Shown: in pieces, positions 1 to 11,880 of the stretch
Layout of the letters: the number at the start of each line of letters is the position of its first letter
Numbering within the stretch: position 1 is the stretch's first letter
Assembly: GCA_022579005.1 (NCBI GenBank)
Contig: MU401628.1
Location: forward strand, 47,933-81,961
Direction of reading: 5' to 3'
Source of the DNA: Poronia punctata
Taxonomy: Eukaryota > Ascomycota > Sordariomycetes > Xylariales > Xylariaceae
DNA length: 34,029 bases
Notes under the pieces: generated by a model
Database searches by the model: none
What the model was told of the DNA's origin: nothing
The model's input: the letters and a program-made list of their open reading frames with translations, nothing else
Made by a program: the position numbers and the translations under genes

Positions 1-27
1 CCCTCCCTCCCCCCACGCCCGCTCGCG

Positions 28-68
<41 letters not shown>

Positions 69-97
69 CGGCCGCGGGGCGGCGGGGGGGGGGGGGG
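1..97. other. Homopolymer/low-complexity edge, probably assembly artefact
   Basis: A run of about 40 C (28-67) is followed by a CG-rich join and 14 G (84-97). Nothing else in the window looks like this except the tracts flanking the N gap near 11.9-12.1 kb. The pattern is typical of a contig end extended through low-quality homopolymer reads rather than natural sequence. It interrupts the intron of the Myb-like gene that begins at 113 on the minus strand. Confidence 0.7.
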
Positions 98-113
98 TAT
101 GACACAAACGTAC

Positions 114-650
114 CTTGGCCTCGACAACGTTCCACTTTTCTCCCGTCTTAGCTGCCAAGCCTTGCCAAATCTCCTTGCGCATATTCATATACTCTTTGGC
201 GAGATTTTCCATCCTCCTGGCGTCCATGTCGTCGGCACCTCTCTTCTCCAGCAGACGTTCGTGGCGCTTACGGCATGCGTTGGCCGACTTGTTGGGGAAG
301 TACGTATTTGCGATCTTGTTCCAGTTGAAATCCTGCTGGCGAGCAGATAGGAGGGTCTGGTCATCCTGTTGACTCCAAGCGCCGGAAGAGGCCCGGTGTG
401 GAATGGGAGCATGGGGTTGCGCAACGGCTAACGAATATGGCTCGTATGCTTGTGCTTGTGGTGGCATGGATACTTGCGGAGAAGCCGAAGACGGGACTGT
501 GCTATAGTAGCCCGTGCTCATGCTTGTATTCAACGGGTGAGGCCCCCTGGTGCCGTAGGGGATGGGCATGGCCGAGGGTGCCAAGGAAACGGGCACGGAG
601 TTCGAGTATCGGTTTTGGCTCGAGCTCGACGATCGTGCGTGTTTCGGCAT
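114..650 (-). CDS. Myb/SANT-like DNA-binding protein, first exon only (partial)
   Basis: The first exon encodes 179 residues starting at ATG 650 and ends in phase 0 at AAG followed by a GTACGT donor (113-108). The rest of the gene lies beyond the left edge. Residues 1-90 are Ser/Pro/Gln-rich and low in complexity. Residues 91-134 form a Myb/SANT-like helix set: AWSQQDDQTLL, then W110, then NTYFPNKSANACRKRHERLLEKR. This spacing (W...D/E...LL, FP.KS.NACRKRHERL) is characteristic of a fungal family of Myb-like putative transcription regulators. A conserved-looking helical stretch (ENLAKEYMNMRKEIWQGLAAKTGEKWNVVEAK) follows up to the splice site. The protein is probably nuclear and DNA-binding; its targets are unknown. 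The family assignment comes from remembered pattern, not a search. The long spacer upstream leaves room for a large promoter. Confidence 0.82.
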
Positions 651-2000
651 CTTGCGCAGACGACACGGATATGAAACGAAAAGGGCAAGAAGAGGAAAAT
701 AATAAGACGAGGTGTGGATATGCTGCAGGAAGCATCCACTCCGGAAGTGAAATCGATTACGATTAGAAGAAGGCAAATGTGGTCTTTCCCTCTTTGCTAT
801 GTGACTGGAGGCTTCCCTGTCTCCGGTCGACCTATTATGGTTCGGTATATCCAAACAGAGCAAAGTATGGGCTTTCGAAAGTAGGATGGGGGGGGAGAAA
901 AGGGCGTACTTTGGTACAAAGCTCGGGGTTCCTGATTCGTATCAAACGAACGAGGACCAATGAAACGAAAATGGAGAACAAGGAAACAAGGAAATAGAAA
1001 CCAGGCCAGACGTATAGGAAAACGAAAAGACGATAGGAAACGATGGCTTTGATGGTGTTGCAGGAGGGGAATGCAAACAAGGGAGACCAGGTCGCGATCT
1101 GGGCGGCTCTACTTATAAAACAGCCATCTGGGCGGCCGACTTGACGAACTCTGGGATTTTCTCCATGCCGAGGACGAGCATAAGAAAAACTGTTGGTTCC
1201 AGCTTCCGCCGCGGTAAAAAGGGGAACCCAAGACTCTGAATCTGAAACGTAGCTCCCATGTTCCCACCCTAGTATTTCTCATCCGTAGCCCGAAGGGCTG
1301 GTCCCTTTCCCACAAAACCCTGCCTTACGTCGCCTGCCACAGTCCTAGCCAGGTGTATAATAGTAATCTCGTAGCGGTAGTGACATAGTAGTAGCACGCT
1401 TGGAGACGAATATGGAGACGAGAAACGACGGATCCGGTCTAGGGCAATCTGACCGGCATGGGGGAAAATGCAAGTAGTAGATCATGAAACTAGTGTCATG
1501 TGTCTGAAAGAGCGAAAAGACGCTCGAGGAGCCGCTGATATTGGCCGAACCATCTCGGGAGAGGCGTCTGTCTGAGAGTAGGGCGGTTAGAAAGTAACAA
1601 TGTAGAAGAAAGTGGGGCCGGTCCGGGGTGATGAGGGCGGCTAAATAAGGCGCGGATACGTCTACTGTTGTACATGTACCCACATATGTACCGTCTAGTC
1701 CAGATACTGCGGGACTGCGTGCCGCCAAGGGAACAATAGTATAAGAAAGACCTTGAAGAAAAGATTGGGGGCACCAACTATGAACAACATGTCTAGCCAA
1801 GATTAGACAAGATCGGAAAGGATTAGTAAAAGAGACAGGCAGAACGGGGGAAGAGGGTTGTTAGACGGTCAAAAATAGAAAGGAGAAAATGTATCATTAG
1901 CCGCCAGCCCTGCGCGCGCCCAGGTGTGCATGCTATTGATTCCGATTGAGCACGCGTAATGGAAGGACGGTAGATATCGTAAGTAAAGTACCTACCATAC
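651..2000. other. Upstream region of the Myb-like gene, no gene seen
   Basis: This stretch lies immediately 5' of the minus-strand Myb-like ATG and is purine-rich on the plus strand (pyrimidine-rich in the gene's sense), as expected of a fungal 5' UTR and promoter. A 151-codon open frame on the minus strand (1345-1800) has no recognisable domain and no coding-like composition, so it is not called. A TACATGTA palindrome occurs at 1671-1678. Confidence 0.5.
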
Positions 2001-2115
2001 AATAGTAACATGTCGAGTACTTATTAAGTTCAAATGGCTACACGTCTTTAGCTCAACCCCTAAATTATACCCCTAGCCTATCTTATCTTAGGGCACATTC
2101 GCATATACGGTTATC

Positions 2116-3675
2116 TACACGTACTCGTACCTACCTCAACCTTATAATTTTATACGCGCGACTAGACCTACACAAAGAGGGAAAAGGCACAGCTTGCAAC
2201 ATTTTGCCAGGAAGTGCAAGATAAATATCTACGCTAATGGTATAATATAGCAATCAAGCCAATTATTGGAAAGCTTGCTTTCCTGAAAACATAATAAAGT
2301 TGAGGAAAGGAAATGTCTTACTACATCTATCTGCCCTATGCCTGGACTTGTACACGTATTGGCAGGGTCTTGATTAAGAGTACATGTATGTCAAGCTATC
2401 GAAATTACCAGACCCAATCGTCATAAATATTACTAGTAACCCTACTCGTACACCTTGAGTTTCGATATCATGGCCCTTCCCGCTCGAGCTCCCGCTTCCC
2501 GCAGTCCCTGTTTGCTTGGCAATCGATGAGGAGCCCGAAGCGGACAGGGGCAAGGGTAAAAAGGGAATAGCAAAAGACAAAAAGGGTGGATAGCACAGAC
2601 GCAAAGGGAAGTTGAGAAAAACTAAACACGGTACCTTGCAGGAGACTGGTGTCACACAGGATAGATGAATATTTGCTAGCCAATAGGCCCTAGGGCAACG
2701 TACTAGAGGTGCCGGGTTTAACAGATGATATAATAATTTAATAAGTGAGGTGGAACAAAGTTGATACCCATACCTTGGTACTCGTAGACAGCTATATGTA
2801 CATACTTCAAGTAGGTAGCTTAAGTCAAGCTAACCCCGGTTAACCATCTCTAGCTATCTAGACGACGCTATTAAACCCCTTCTCTCCCGATAGCCGTATC
2901 CAAGACACGATGTAATCCATACTCCCTATACGTAGACAGCATGACTCCTACCCAAGAAATCAACTGTATACCTATGTGTAGCACGGCGCTTGTTTCAAAA
3001 CGAGACCGTTGAGGACCCTACGAGTAGAGAGTTGCCTTCAAACCCACCTGGCCGCATTTGTTAGGCCTATCATTGGTGGACAGTAGTCTAACTACGTACA
3101 TACTTTAAAATCACACATGTTTTACATGTACTATTGTAATATAATACCTACCTACCTACTATTTGTATAACTCTGTTCTGAACATCTTTCTACTATCAAA
3201 GCAGGTGGAAACCAGTAAGCATATTCAAGACTTGAAATGACTGCTAACCTACTAATGTGTAGCAGGTCATTGTAGGTCGAACTTGTGGTTATGTGGTCTG
3301 ACTATTATCCGTATATATATCTTGTCTTAACCAAGCAGTTAAGATAGGTAGGTAGGTTTGTGGGGAGTAATTAAGGTGAGGACAAAATACAGCACAAGGT
3401 GGAAATGAAGACTTGAAGACTGTGACTGATTACCTATTACAGACGCGCGCGTCTATGCAACCATTGGCGCTAGAACAGGATTGTCAGTGGGGCATCACCA
3501 GAGTACTCGTACTAATCAAGCTAAATTTATACACACAAACCCGTGGACATCCCTACACGTACGCGTATGTAGGTACGAGTACATAAGGTAGGCTTGACAG
3601 TAAAGGGGTAAACACGTATGTACTTGTATGTTCTCAGGGTTCTACTGTAGCCTTTTACGTCTACGTGTACGTGTA
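2116..3675. repeat. Cluster of dispersed TAC-N2-GTA octamers
   Basis: Within 1.6 kb there are six copies of TACGAGTA or its complement (2122, 2443, 2779, 3019, 3504, 3574). There are also TACATGTA at 2381 and 3123, TACACGTA/TACGTGTA at 2116, 2351, 3554, 3662 and 3668, and TACGCGTA at 3560. Any given non-palindromic octamer, counted on both strands, would be expected about once in the entire 34 kb. The copies are not in tandem and their flanks differ, so this is not a simple microsatellite. Function unknown. Confidence 0.7.
3145..3160. repeat. (CTAC)n tract
   Basis: TACC/CTAC units are repeated about four times. A complementary GTAG tract (three to four units) occurs at 3345-3357, about 190 bases away, so the pair could form an inverted repeat. 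Similar short tracts recur across the non-coding parts of the window. Confidence 0.6.
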
Positions 3676-5212
3676 TGCAAGCTTAAAGTAAGTAAAACCT
3701 CACTTGTCAGTCTCTTGTTTTGCTCAGGGTTGGCAGGGGAAAATGCCAAGCGTGTCTGGAAACAACCTCCAACACAGAGCAAGTAGTAATACCGCACACA
3801 GTCAAAGGAAACAAACATGTCAAAATTCTCTTCTCCATCAAACTTTTTCGGCCACCTAAGCACGGGTTTGGGGGTATGTTAAAACCGTATGCGTTATAGT
3901 GTTGCGGAACTCTTGTCAGTAAAAAGGTTCGTAGTACCCATGTGGGTAGTAGGAAACTTTATCTACATGTAGATTGATAGATAATCGCACCAAAAGAGTA
4001 TGTGAGCGCTTCTCTTATTCGTCTACGAGGCGCCTCCCCTGATGTTATTTGTGTCCCGGCTTCAATCCCTGCATCTACTGTTGATCTTCTCACTAGCACA
4101 CTAGGTACTTGCCTGTTTCTTGAAGTCGAAGCTCGATCATCCAAGTTGTTGAATAAGCATCCCTTATAGCAATGCGAACACAAAAGCTGCAGAACTGGGG
4201 ACAGCTTGAGTAGGTAGACACCCGAATAAGTTGAGGTACCTACCTTTGGTACATAATCTTCGCCGGCAATAAGCCATATAGAAAGACATGTGCTCCGTCT
4301 TTCCTCTTCCCCTCAGACCCTATATTTGGATCTTGAGGGACCATCTCAGTTGGTCGACAATTTGGATAATCCTTTCCCGGCGCTTGGCTCTTACCCGGGA
4401 AAATGTAGCCATTGCCGTCAACACACGCGCGCGTATCCTCGTCTCATCCGCCTCTTGGGATATTGCGTAGCTACTACCTACTTCACCCGATGCTAGAGAT
4501 GATATAATACTTCCGCCCTTCCGAGAGTGACCTCGTTTCAGACGTGTTTTCAGCATGACACTGAGTAACAACGAGAAATACAACCACCCTAATGCTACGG
4601 TGGGTAGTAGCCAGGAGCATGATTCGCCACGTGCCAGCACTCCGTCTACCTAACTCCCCAGCCAGGCCAGAAGAGTACGGGAATTTGCATTCTCAATAAG
4701 ATGGTCGGCGGGGGGCTTTGGAAACACGGGCCCCCCTTCTGTGTCGGTCCTGTCCATACGTCTCCTTGCGATTGCCGTCCACGAATGTTCTTGGTTATGC
4801 TTCAACCGTGCCTTTGCAATTTCCCATCCATGTTGGGGCCTCAGAGCCACGCGGTCGGCCCGCCGCGTGTGTGAACGACTAGGTAGCGTACAGTTTCCTA
4901 GCCCTATACCTAACGCTTCGAAACGTCGCGACTGAGTAACAGGATAGTTTGTCGGCTGTGGATTCTACCTAAACCATGCTGACGGAACCTTAGAAGGCCG
5001 CCAACCGTCGCTTGCGGCTCCAGGTTCTCGTGTTGGCGCGATGGTACACCGATAAAACCGTCTTGTTACGCGCATTTGCCGGCAAATTCACATACGCGCG
5101 ACACCGACATCTAGCTCGTGAGGTCAATTCCCCGGGAGACCTAACCGACCTCTTCAGTCGCCAGCTTTTCGCAAGTCTTGTTTCTGTCACGCTACGATTT
5201 GTAGCTTATGTT

Positions 5213-5241
5213 AATCCCTACCTTTAAGGTAGGTAGGTACC
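5213..5241. repeat. Palindromic CTACCTT/AAGGTAG tract with GTAG repeats
   Basis: The core CTACCTT-T-AAGGTAG is a 15-base palindrome with one central base, followed directly by further GTAG units and a GGTACC palindrome. It lies in non-coding DNA with no gene nearby. It is reported as a simple repeat; a hairpin is possible but unproven. Confidence 0.5.
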
Positions 5242-5980
5242 TATTTTGACTCGGACTAGAAATAGAGGCGCGGCTTCTCCTTTCTCCTTCGCCCCTGCCC
5301 AATGTTAGGCAAAGTAGGTACATATGCTGCCAATTTCTTCCGCGCCTAGAACACACGAAATCCGCCTTGCGCCTTGATGCCTGTTGCAATATTCGAAGTG
5401 AATATTAGTGTTGATGGCTAGCCTATTGATGGCACGTGAACAACGCCAATTTCTTTGTTGCACGCCGGTTTTTTTTTAGCGCATCATCCTAAAATCTTGT
5501 ATTGTCAACGGCGCCCTCAGAAGTCTTGGACTGAGCTCTCCTTTCAGGTTTAAGACCTCGGCCTTGTGTCGCAACATGGTCGTGTGTCCGGCGGATGACG
5601 CAAATAGGTGGATTTGGTAATATCACCACTTCGGGCCATATACGCTCAAGCTTTTATCCTAGGTACCATTAGCGGCTATTATTTCTAGTAACACATGCTA
5701 ACTGCATGCTCTTAAAAACTTATTATTATAGGGATAGACAGGACGCTCTGAAGGCAACATACAAAGTTCGTTATGCATGGCTTACCTATCCTGCTTAGAA
5801 ATGGCCTTTTTTACACGTGGGTTTGTTCTCCATGCTGATGGCTACCCCAGTGCGGTGACCGAGCACGTCGGAAGGGCAACCATTTACTTGAGACAAGGAA
5901 TCCTTGTTCTTTTCGGCTCTCAGTCGGCTGTGGAAAAATTAGGGCCGGGGTATTCAACGTAACTACATACATTCAACACG

Positions 5981-6550
5981 TACGAGTAGGCAGATGAGAC
6001 AATTTGAACTTGATGTGAACATTCCCCGCAAGGCCCACATTCAAGCAAGTTCTGTAACCTATGTGCTTACGAGTAATAATAAATCCATACCACGGCATCA
6101 ACCCATGGCAATAGACACATTTCTATCTAGGTATGAAGCTTTGGTGCCTTCGAAGCGTCTTGGGGCATGGAGTTACGAGCCACACTATCGACACATGTAT
6201 AGGGCACACCCAGAACGATTAGAGCGTACAATGCATTATTGCAGATTTACTCGTACGTCTATTACGGTACCTACTACATCAATTCCAGGATGGCATGTCA
6301 TATATATACGAGTAGGGGAAAGATACGTAAGATGGATTCGAGAAACCCCCCATTTTGTTCCATGATGGGGGAATATATTTTACGACTGACTACAGTACCT
6401 ACCTGTTAAAACCCATGCGTCTTATAGCCGATTGACCAGGGTAAGGGAAGCATTCGGTGATTAGGGGGATACATACATTCCGCGTTGGAATTTTCCAGAG
6501 AGCCCCAGATACCAGTGTCCAGAACCATCTGGCCTTTTAGTCTACGAGTA
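5981..6550. repeat. Second cluster of TACGAGTA octamers
   Basis: Five copies of TACGAGTA/TACTCGTA lie within 570 bases (5981, 6068, 6248, 6307, 6543). Three of them extend to TACGAGTAGG. The longest open frame here (5994-6365, 123 codons) contains several copies and shows no protein-like character, so the words are not explained by coding constraint. Confidence 0.65.
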
Positions 6551-7357
6551 GGTTAGGTACTCACAGTAGTTCCTACTCAGTCCTCAGTAGATAGATCGCG
6601 TGTGGTGAAGAAAAATGCAGGGAAAAATGCGGTAGGTATATCATCTTATTGGTTTAATTTCAGTCTAACCTAGTGTAAATTGCTAATAAGCGCGGTTCAA
6701 CAGGGGAAAGGCACAAGAATTGCTAACCTATCTGGTCCATCTCCGTTAGATATATGCACAATCGGTAGCATCCGATGAGTTAGTCCAGCCTAGTCTAAGT
6801 AGTAGATGTCTTGTTTCGTCCACGACCGTTCTCTAGCGTAGTCGAACATGACTCTGTTCTCTTTTGACGCTTCCGTTTTGACGATCACGCGAAATGAACT
6901 GACATGTGTGCAGACATACAGCAGGCCAGAAAGAATCCTACCGGGAACACTGTCCAGTAAGAATAAGCGGATTTCATTCAGGCTAAATGCAAACCCCAAT
7001 AGCCTGGGAAAAAGGCTAGCATCCACTAGAAACAGATCCTAGACCAATCTCCCCGATGTAACCCCCAGACACCCTCACAATTACTCCGCACAAGAACCCC
7101 GTACCCCATGTCTGTTATCCTCTGGCCTCCAGGACGCTCACATGTACTTCTGAACAGATTTTGAGGACCGCACCTCGAGAAGAAGCTTGCTTCCACAGCG
7201 ACGCTCTGCCCTTTACGTCGCAATATGCCAGTTCGACAGTATCTATACTAGCCTACAAAGACTTCGCAGTAACCCGACGAGGACGACGATCCGCGAAATC
7301 TACCAGACCGTTGGCTCGTCATCTTGGGTATGAAGCTTGGGAGTAGGTACCGAGGAG

Positions 7358-7375
7358 CCGGGGCGCGCGCCCCAC
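7358..7375. promoter_or_regulatory. Inverted CreA/Cre-1-like sites around a perfect GC palindrome
   Basis: CCGGGG (7358-7363) matches the fungal carbon-repressor consensus SYGGRG, and CCCCAC (7370-7375) matches it on the other strand (GTGGGG). Between them lies the perfect 14-base palindrome GGGGCGCGCGCCCC (7360-7373). The pair sits about 640 bases upstream of the sugar porter ATG. CreA-type repressors act on closely spaced pairs in many Aspergillus and Trichoderma promoters, so glucose control of the transporter is plausible. The consensus is short and chance matches are common, so this is only a candidate. Confidence 0.35.
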
Positions 7376-8012
7376 AGCACCAACGTTAGGCAGTCTGTTC
7401 GTGGGATTCCCGTCATGAAGCTGGCCGTTCCCGCATTCTATTTATCCCGCCTCCTTGTCTTGGGGGGCACAGATGCCCGGTGGCGTCGACAGTATCGGAC
7501 CGTATGACTCGCCCTCGATCAGTGATACGTAGGGCCTTTCTCCGTCCCAGGGCGCTGGACATACTCGTACAGTTCAGCTGCACTCCGCCGGCCCGATGTA
7601 AACATGTAACATAGTGAGAACGTGGCCATCCCGCAGGAGGGATAATCAGCGAGTCAGGACTCAGGAGTCCTAGACAGCGAGGAAGGGGGGGTTGAGTGCG
7701 GAGTCACTTTTTTATTACACGCCCACTTGCACATGGTTGGCCAACTTTTTAGACACTCGACCGCCCTTTTTTCTGCCGCTTTCTCTCTCTTACTGCTTGA
7801 AGTCATCCGGGACTATATCTTCCCAGCGGCGCGGTCTCTCTCCCACTCAACTCTTGCCGCCCAACCTTTCTGTTGTTCTTCGCGTCATACCAGGGAAAAA
7901 CGCATCGCTACGGGAGACAGTAGTTGGTTGTAGTTCAAGGTTTACTCTGTCACACGGGTCAAGTGTACGAGTGTAGAAATAACCAGACGGCCTCGAGCGC
8001 AGTTGATTCAAC

Positions 8013-10301
8013 ATGGGAGCAGGTGCGGGCGATAGCGCGGCCGTTTACGATGCCGCCCTGAAGCGCCGCCAGGCGATGATGGGAGCCTCGGGCCCTATGG
8101 CTCTGGTCAAGAACTTCAAGGTTTTCAGAATCGCCCTGTTTGCCTGTATCGGCGGTGTCTTGTACGGCTATAACCAAGGAATGTTCTCTGGCCTACTGGC
8201 CATGCCATCTTTCCAATCCCGTGAGTACCCTCATGCCAGGCTTACCAGTGACAGTCCCCGCCGTCACTTGTGGCATGTGCTTTCACTGACTGACAGCCTA
8301 TAGACATGGGCGAATATGCTCCGATTGATCCCAAGGCCGACCAGACAAAGAAAGGTTGGCTAACGGCCATCCTCGAACTCGGTGCTTGGTTTGGCGCCCT
8401 GATGTCCGGTTTCGTTGCCGAGACGCTCTCGCGCAAATTCGGAATTATCGTCGCCGTCACCGTCTTCATAATCGGAGTGGTCATCCAAGCGACTGCCCAG
8501 TATGGTGGGCATGACGTTATTCTAGGCGGCCGCTTTGTCACCGGTATAGGTGTCGGTTCACTCGCTACCATCGTCCCTATCTACAACTCCGAAGTGGCGC
8601 CTCCAGAAGTTCGCGGTGCCCTAGTGGCGCTGCAGCAGCTTGCCATCACCTTTGGCATCCTGATCAGCTTCTGGATCGACTACGGTACCAATTACATTGG
8701 AGGCACAGAGCTTGGGAAACAGACGGATGCCGCATGGCTCGTTCCCATCTGCCTACAACTTGCCCCTGCTGCTGTATTGTTTTTCGGCATGCTCTTCAGT
8801 AAGTCGCTTTCGGTACCCACCATCGGCTACCAAGACACCCACACACCCTGATTCAATGTATGCATGTTGCGGCGAGTACACTAACGCTGAGCGTCGCTAG
8901 TGCCTTATTCCCCCCGTTGGCTGACCCATCACGGCCGCGAAGCGGAGGCCCGTGCCGTCTTGGCCAATCTTCGAGGACTTCCTGCCGACCATGAGCTTGT
9001 TGAACTCGAATTTCTTGAAATCAAGGCCCAGTCACAATTCGAGCTGCGGACTGGTAAGTCTCGTCCTTGGCCCGGCCACTAACTAAGGAATAAACTAACG
9101 CTCCGTTGTAGTTGCGGAGCATTTCCCCCATCTTCAACAACCGACTGCATGGAATACGTTCAAGTTGCAATTTGTCGCCATTGGGTCCCTGTTCAAGACG
9201 AAGCCGATGTTCAAGCGTGTCATCGTCGCGACAGTAACCATGTTCTTCCAGCAGTGGACTGGTATCAATGCCGTTTTGTACTATGTAAGTTCTTGTCTGT
9301 GGTCTCTATATCGGGCCGGACCAAGCACGCAATGGAGCCGGCGTTGACTAATCAAATTTGCTTCGTAGGCTCCAAGCATCTTCCAGTCACTCGGCTTGAG
9401 TGGCACCACAACCAGTCTTCTGGCCACCGGTGTGGTAGGCATTGTCATGTTTATCGCAACAATCCCGGCCGTCCTATGGATCGACCGCGTCGGACGAAAG
9501 CCCGTGCTTACCGTGGGAGCTATCGGAATGGCGTCCTGCCACATCATCATCGCCGTCATCGTGGCCAAGAATGCGAACCAGTGGGCGACACAGGCCGCAG
9601 CCGGTTGGGCCGCCGCCGCATTCATCTGGATCTTCGTCATCCATTTCGGATACTCGTGGGGACCCTGCTCGTGGATTCTCATTGCCGAGATTTGGCCCCT
9701 GAGCTCCCGCCCCTACGGTGTTGCTCTGGGAGCGTCGAGCAACTGGATGAATAACTTCAGTGAGTTCTCCCTTGAAGCACCTTGTACCGTGACCGTTAAA
9801 GTGGCCGAATCTGACTCGATTGGTGGTTTAGTTGTTGGCCAGGTTACACCTGAGATGTTGAACAAGATTGGTTACGGCACATATATCCTCTTTGGCCTGC
9901 TCACTTTCCTCGGCGCGGCGTTTATCTGGTTCTGTGTATGTATTGCCTGCTCCCTATCCCTCTGCTCCATGGCAGATAGCAATAGCATCGAAATAGAGAG
10001 AAGGATGCCAGAAGACTTATTAACCCCTTTATCACAGGTCCCCGAGACGAAACGACTTACATTGGAAGAAATGGTATGTATCAAGTCCCCCGCCTGACGT
10101 GGTTTTGGTTCATCGTACTGACGCAGAAATTTATAGGACGTCATCTTCGGCTCTGAAGGTACGGCACAGGCCGATTATGAACGTATGGCCGAGATCAACC
10201 GCGAAATCGGCCTCACGGCAATGATTCAGGGGCTTGGCAGCGGTGATAGCAATCCGGAGGTTGTTTACGAGAAGCCAAAGGGTGACGAGAAATCATTGTA
10301 A
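8013..10301 (+). CDS. MFS sugar porter (hexose-type transporter), eight exons
   Basis: Exons are 8013-8220, 8304-8798, 8901-9053, 9112-9284, 9369-9759, 9832-9935, 10038-10073 and 10137-10301, giving 574 residues. All seven introns have GT-AG ends, with clear GTAAGT/GTGAGT/GTATGT donors, and restore one continuous frame. Sugar-porter hallmarks appear in order. TM1 has GGVLYGYNQG (47-56). The first cytoplasmic loop carries a degenerate basic SRKFG motif. GRFVTGIGVG and the PIYNSEVAPPEVRGALVALQQL segment follow. YSPRWL (237-242) is the PESPRWL-type motif, QQWTGINAVLYY (332-343) lies in TM7, DRVGRKP is at 382-388, and PETK is at 510-513. Length fits the 12-TM family. The protein should be a plasma-membrane proton-coupled or facilitative monosaccharide transporter; substrate cannot be read from sequence. 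The 36-base exon 7 encodes just VPETKRLTLEEM. An inverted CreA-like site lies upstream. Confidence 0.93.
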
Positions 10302-11880
10302 GATGTCGAGTGGGTCACTTTTAGTTACATGGCCGGTTGTGCGTAGAGTGGTTTTGACGCAGCCCCTTTTCAAGCCGTCCAAATTTATTGGAAAGAGAAT
10401 ATCGGGTGGGGCGCATGTCTTTCTGAGGATAAGAGTCAAAGCATAGTTACAGAATTTGGTCCGTTCTTATTTCCCTCACCGCCCTCTTTCGTAGGCATTG
10501 AGGGGCTGCTCTAGGAAGCCTTGCAGTACACTCTCGATCTAATTGCATTATCAAGTAATTTTCTGTATAAATAATTTTGTTCCTCGCAGAGGATATTTAT
10601 GATACATACTTCCTAGGGACATGTAGGTAGTATAGGGGGCGTCAGCCTATGGACGCCCACCATTGAGGCAGGTAGGTACTACCATTATGCCAAGGCAAAA
10701 GCACTAGCGTAGCTACGGTATTTAGTTTCCTTCCTGTGCGTTTCCCGTTGTCCACCTTTGCTCCTTCTGCACGCCATAGCCGTATTCCAGATTGATCTGG
10801 GCTGTCTGGGCAAGGAAACATCTACCGGTTATGTGGGGCACCATCGGTAGCATAAGCTTGATCTCGACCGTTAGCGTGGCCGGCTTGATCTCCCGGGTAG
10901 GTAGGACGGTGTCTGGAAGTAAACTCGGCATACGGAATGTACCTGCGTAGGTGGTGTCTATGATCATTTTAAGATAATGTTGACAAATAATAAATTACAT
11001 ATCTACTTGACCTATATAGCGACCAACCTACCTTGGTAATTAAAGTATGTGAGTTTATACTATGGCAGGCTGTGATCATCCGTCTCAGGTAATGCTCTCT
11101 TACTGGGTAAGAAATATTTACGTATTGAATACCCTGTGCTTACAAGACATTATACTTGAGTATCATACATACACATATATAACTTGCGCACGTATATAAG
11201 GCATCAAAGGTATACAACATATACCTACCACGGCCTGGTTTTATTTTCAAATTCGCTGAAGCGACCTCTACGGATATGATATGACATGGCAACAACAGGG
11301 AAGCCAGACTCCAGAGAAATACGTGCCATATCGCTCCTCACATTGTCTGTCTGCCTCGTAGTCACATTTTCTTAATCCAGGACATTTACAAATTGCGGAG
11401 GCATAATGCTTGCATGCATGCATGCACAGAAAAACACAAAGGCGATATCCTCGCGTCTGACAAGTCTGAATGCAGAAGATCTCTCAACGTCACATTTCTA
11501 AGACACGTAGAGAAGGCCGCAATGAGACACACACACGCACACAGAAAGGCTCTTCTGAATCAAACTAGTTTTCGGCCATCATTTCGTTTCCGAAACCAGA
11601 CTTATCGGCTTTGTCTAGAGTGAGACATTTTGTAGCATGGCTAGCCATATCCTCAAGCGCAAGCGTAAACTTGGAGGGTGCCTTTGCTGAAAAAGAAGCA
11701 TTCCTGATAATTCGAGTTTTGGTTTTCTTTTTTCCCCGCCTTTCTTTGTTCAGTGTAAACTAATATCTCATTCTTCGCTGCTTCAACAGTAATTTTTTGT
11801 TACATTTGCCGTTGATCGACTCGATCTTTACAGTGGGTTAACCAAGTTGAAATAAAGAAAGAAAAAAAAAAGAGGAACAA
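10302..11880. other. Spacer downstream of the sugar porter, no gene seen
   Basis: This is AT-leaning DNA with scattered GTAG tracts (near 10670 and 10895). A self-complementary (TGCA)n stretch lies at 11411-11426. Open frames are at most 81 codons and unremarkable. A pyrimidine-rich stretch around 11700-11820 could belong to an upstream region of the next gene. Confidence 0.5.

Larger units (their letters stand above)
2001..8012. other. 6 kb gene-poor spacer rich in short TAC/GTAG words
   Basis: No open frame above 123 codons is present, and none shows a domain, plausible splice-joined partner or coding-like composition. The region is AT-leaning and unusually dense in TACGAGTA/TACTCGTA, TACATGTA, TACACGTA and (GTAG)n words. 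Telomere-type TTAGGG arrays, tRNA A/B boxes and recognisable transposon coding were looked for and not seen. The last 600 bases before 8013 become pyrimidine-rich (for example TTTCTCTCTCTTACTGC), which fits the core promoter and 5' UTR of the sugar porter. Confidence 0.6.

Noticed and set aside
1345..1800. 151-codon minus-strand open frame upstream of the Myb-like gene
   Set aside because: No recognisable motif and it lies where the promoter and 5' UTR of the Myb-like gene are expected.
5994..6365. 123-codon plus-strand open frame
   Set aside because: No domain, no signal peptide, odd composition, and it is built over repeated TACGAGTA words; it looks like chance openness.
8221..10136. Apparent frameshifts or pseudogene breaks in the sugar porter
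   Set aside because: Every break coincides with a short GT-AG intron with good signals, and splicing gives a full 574-residue transporter.
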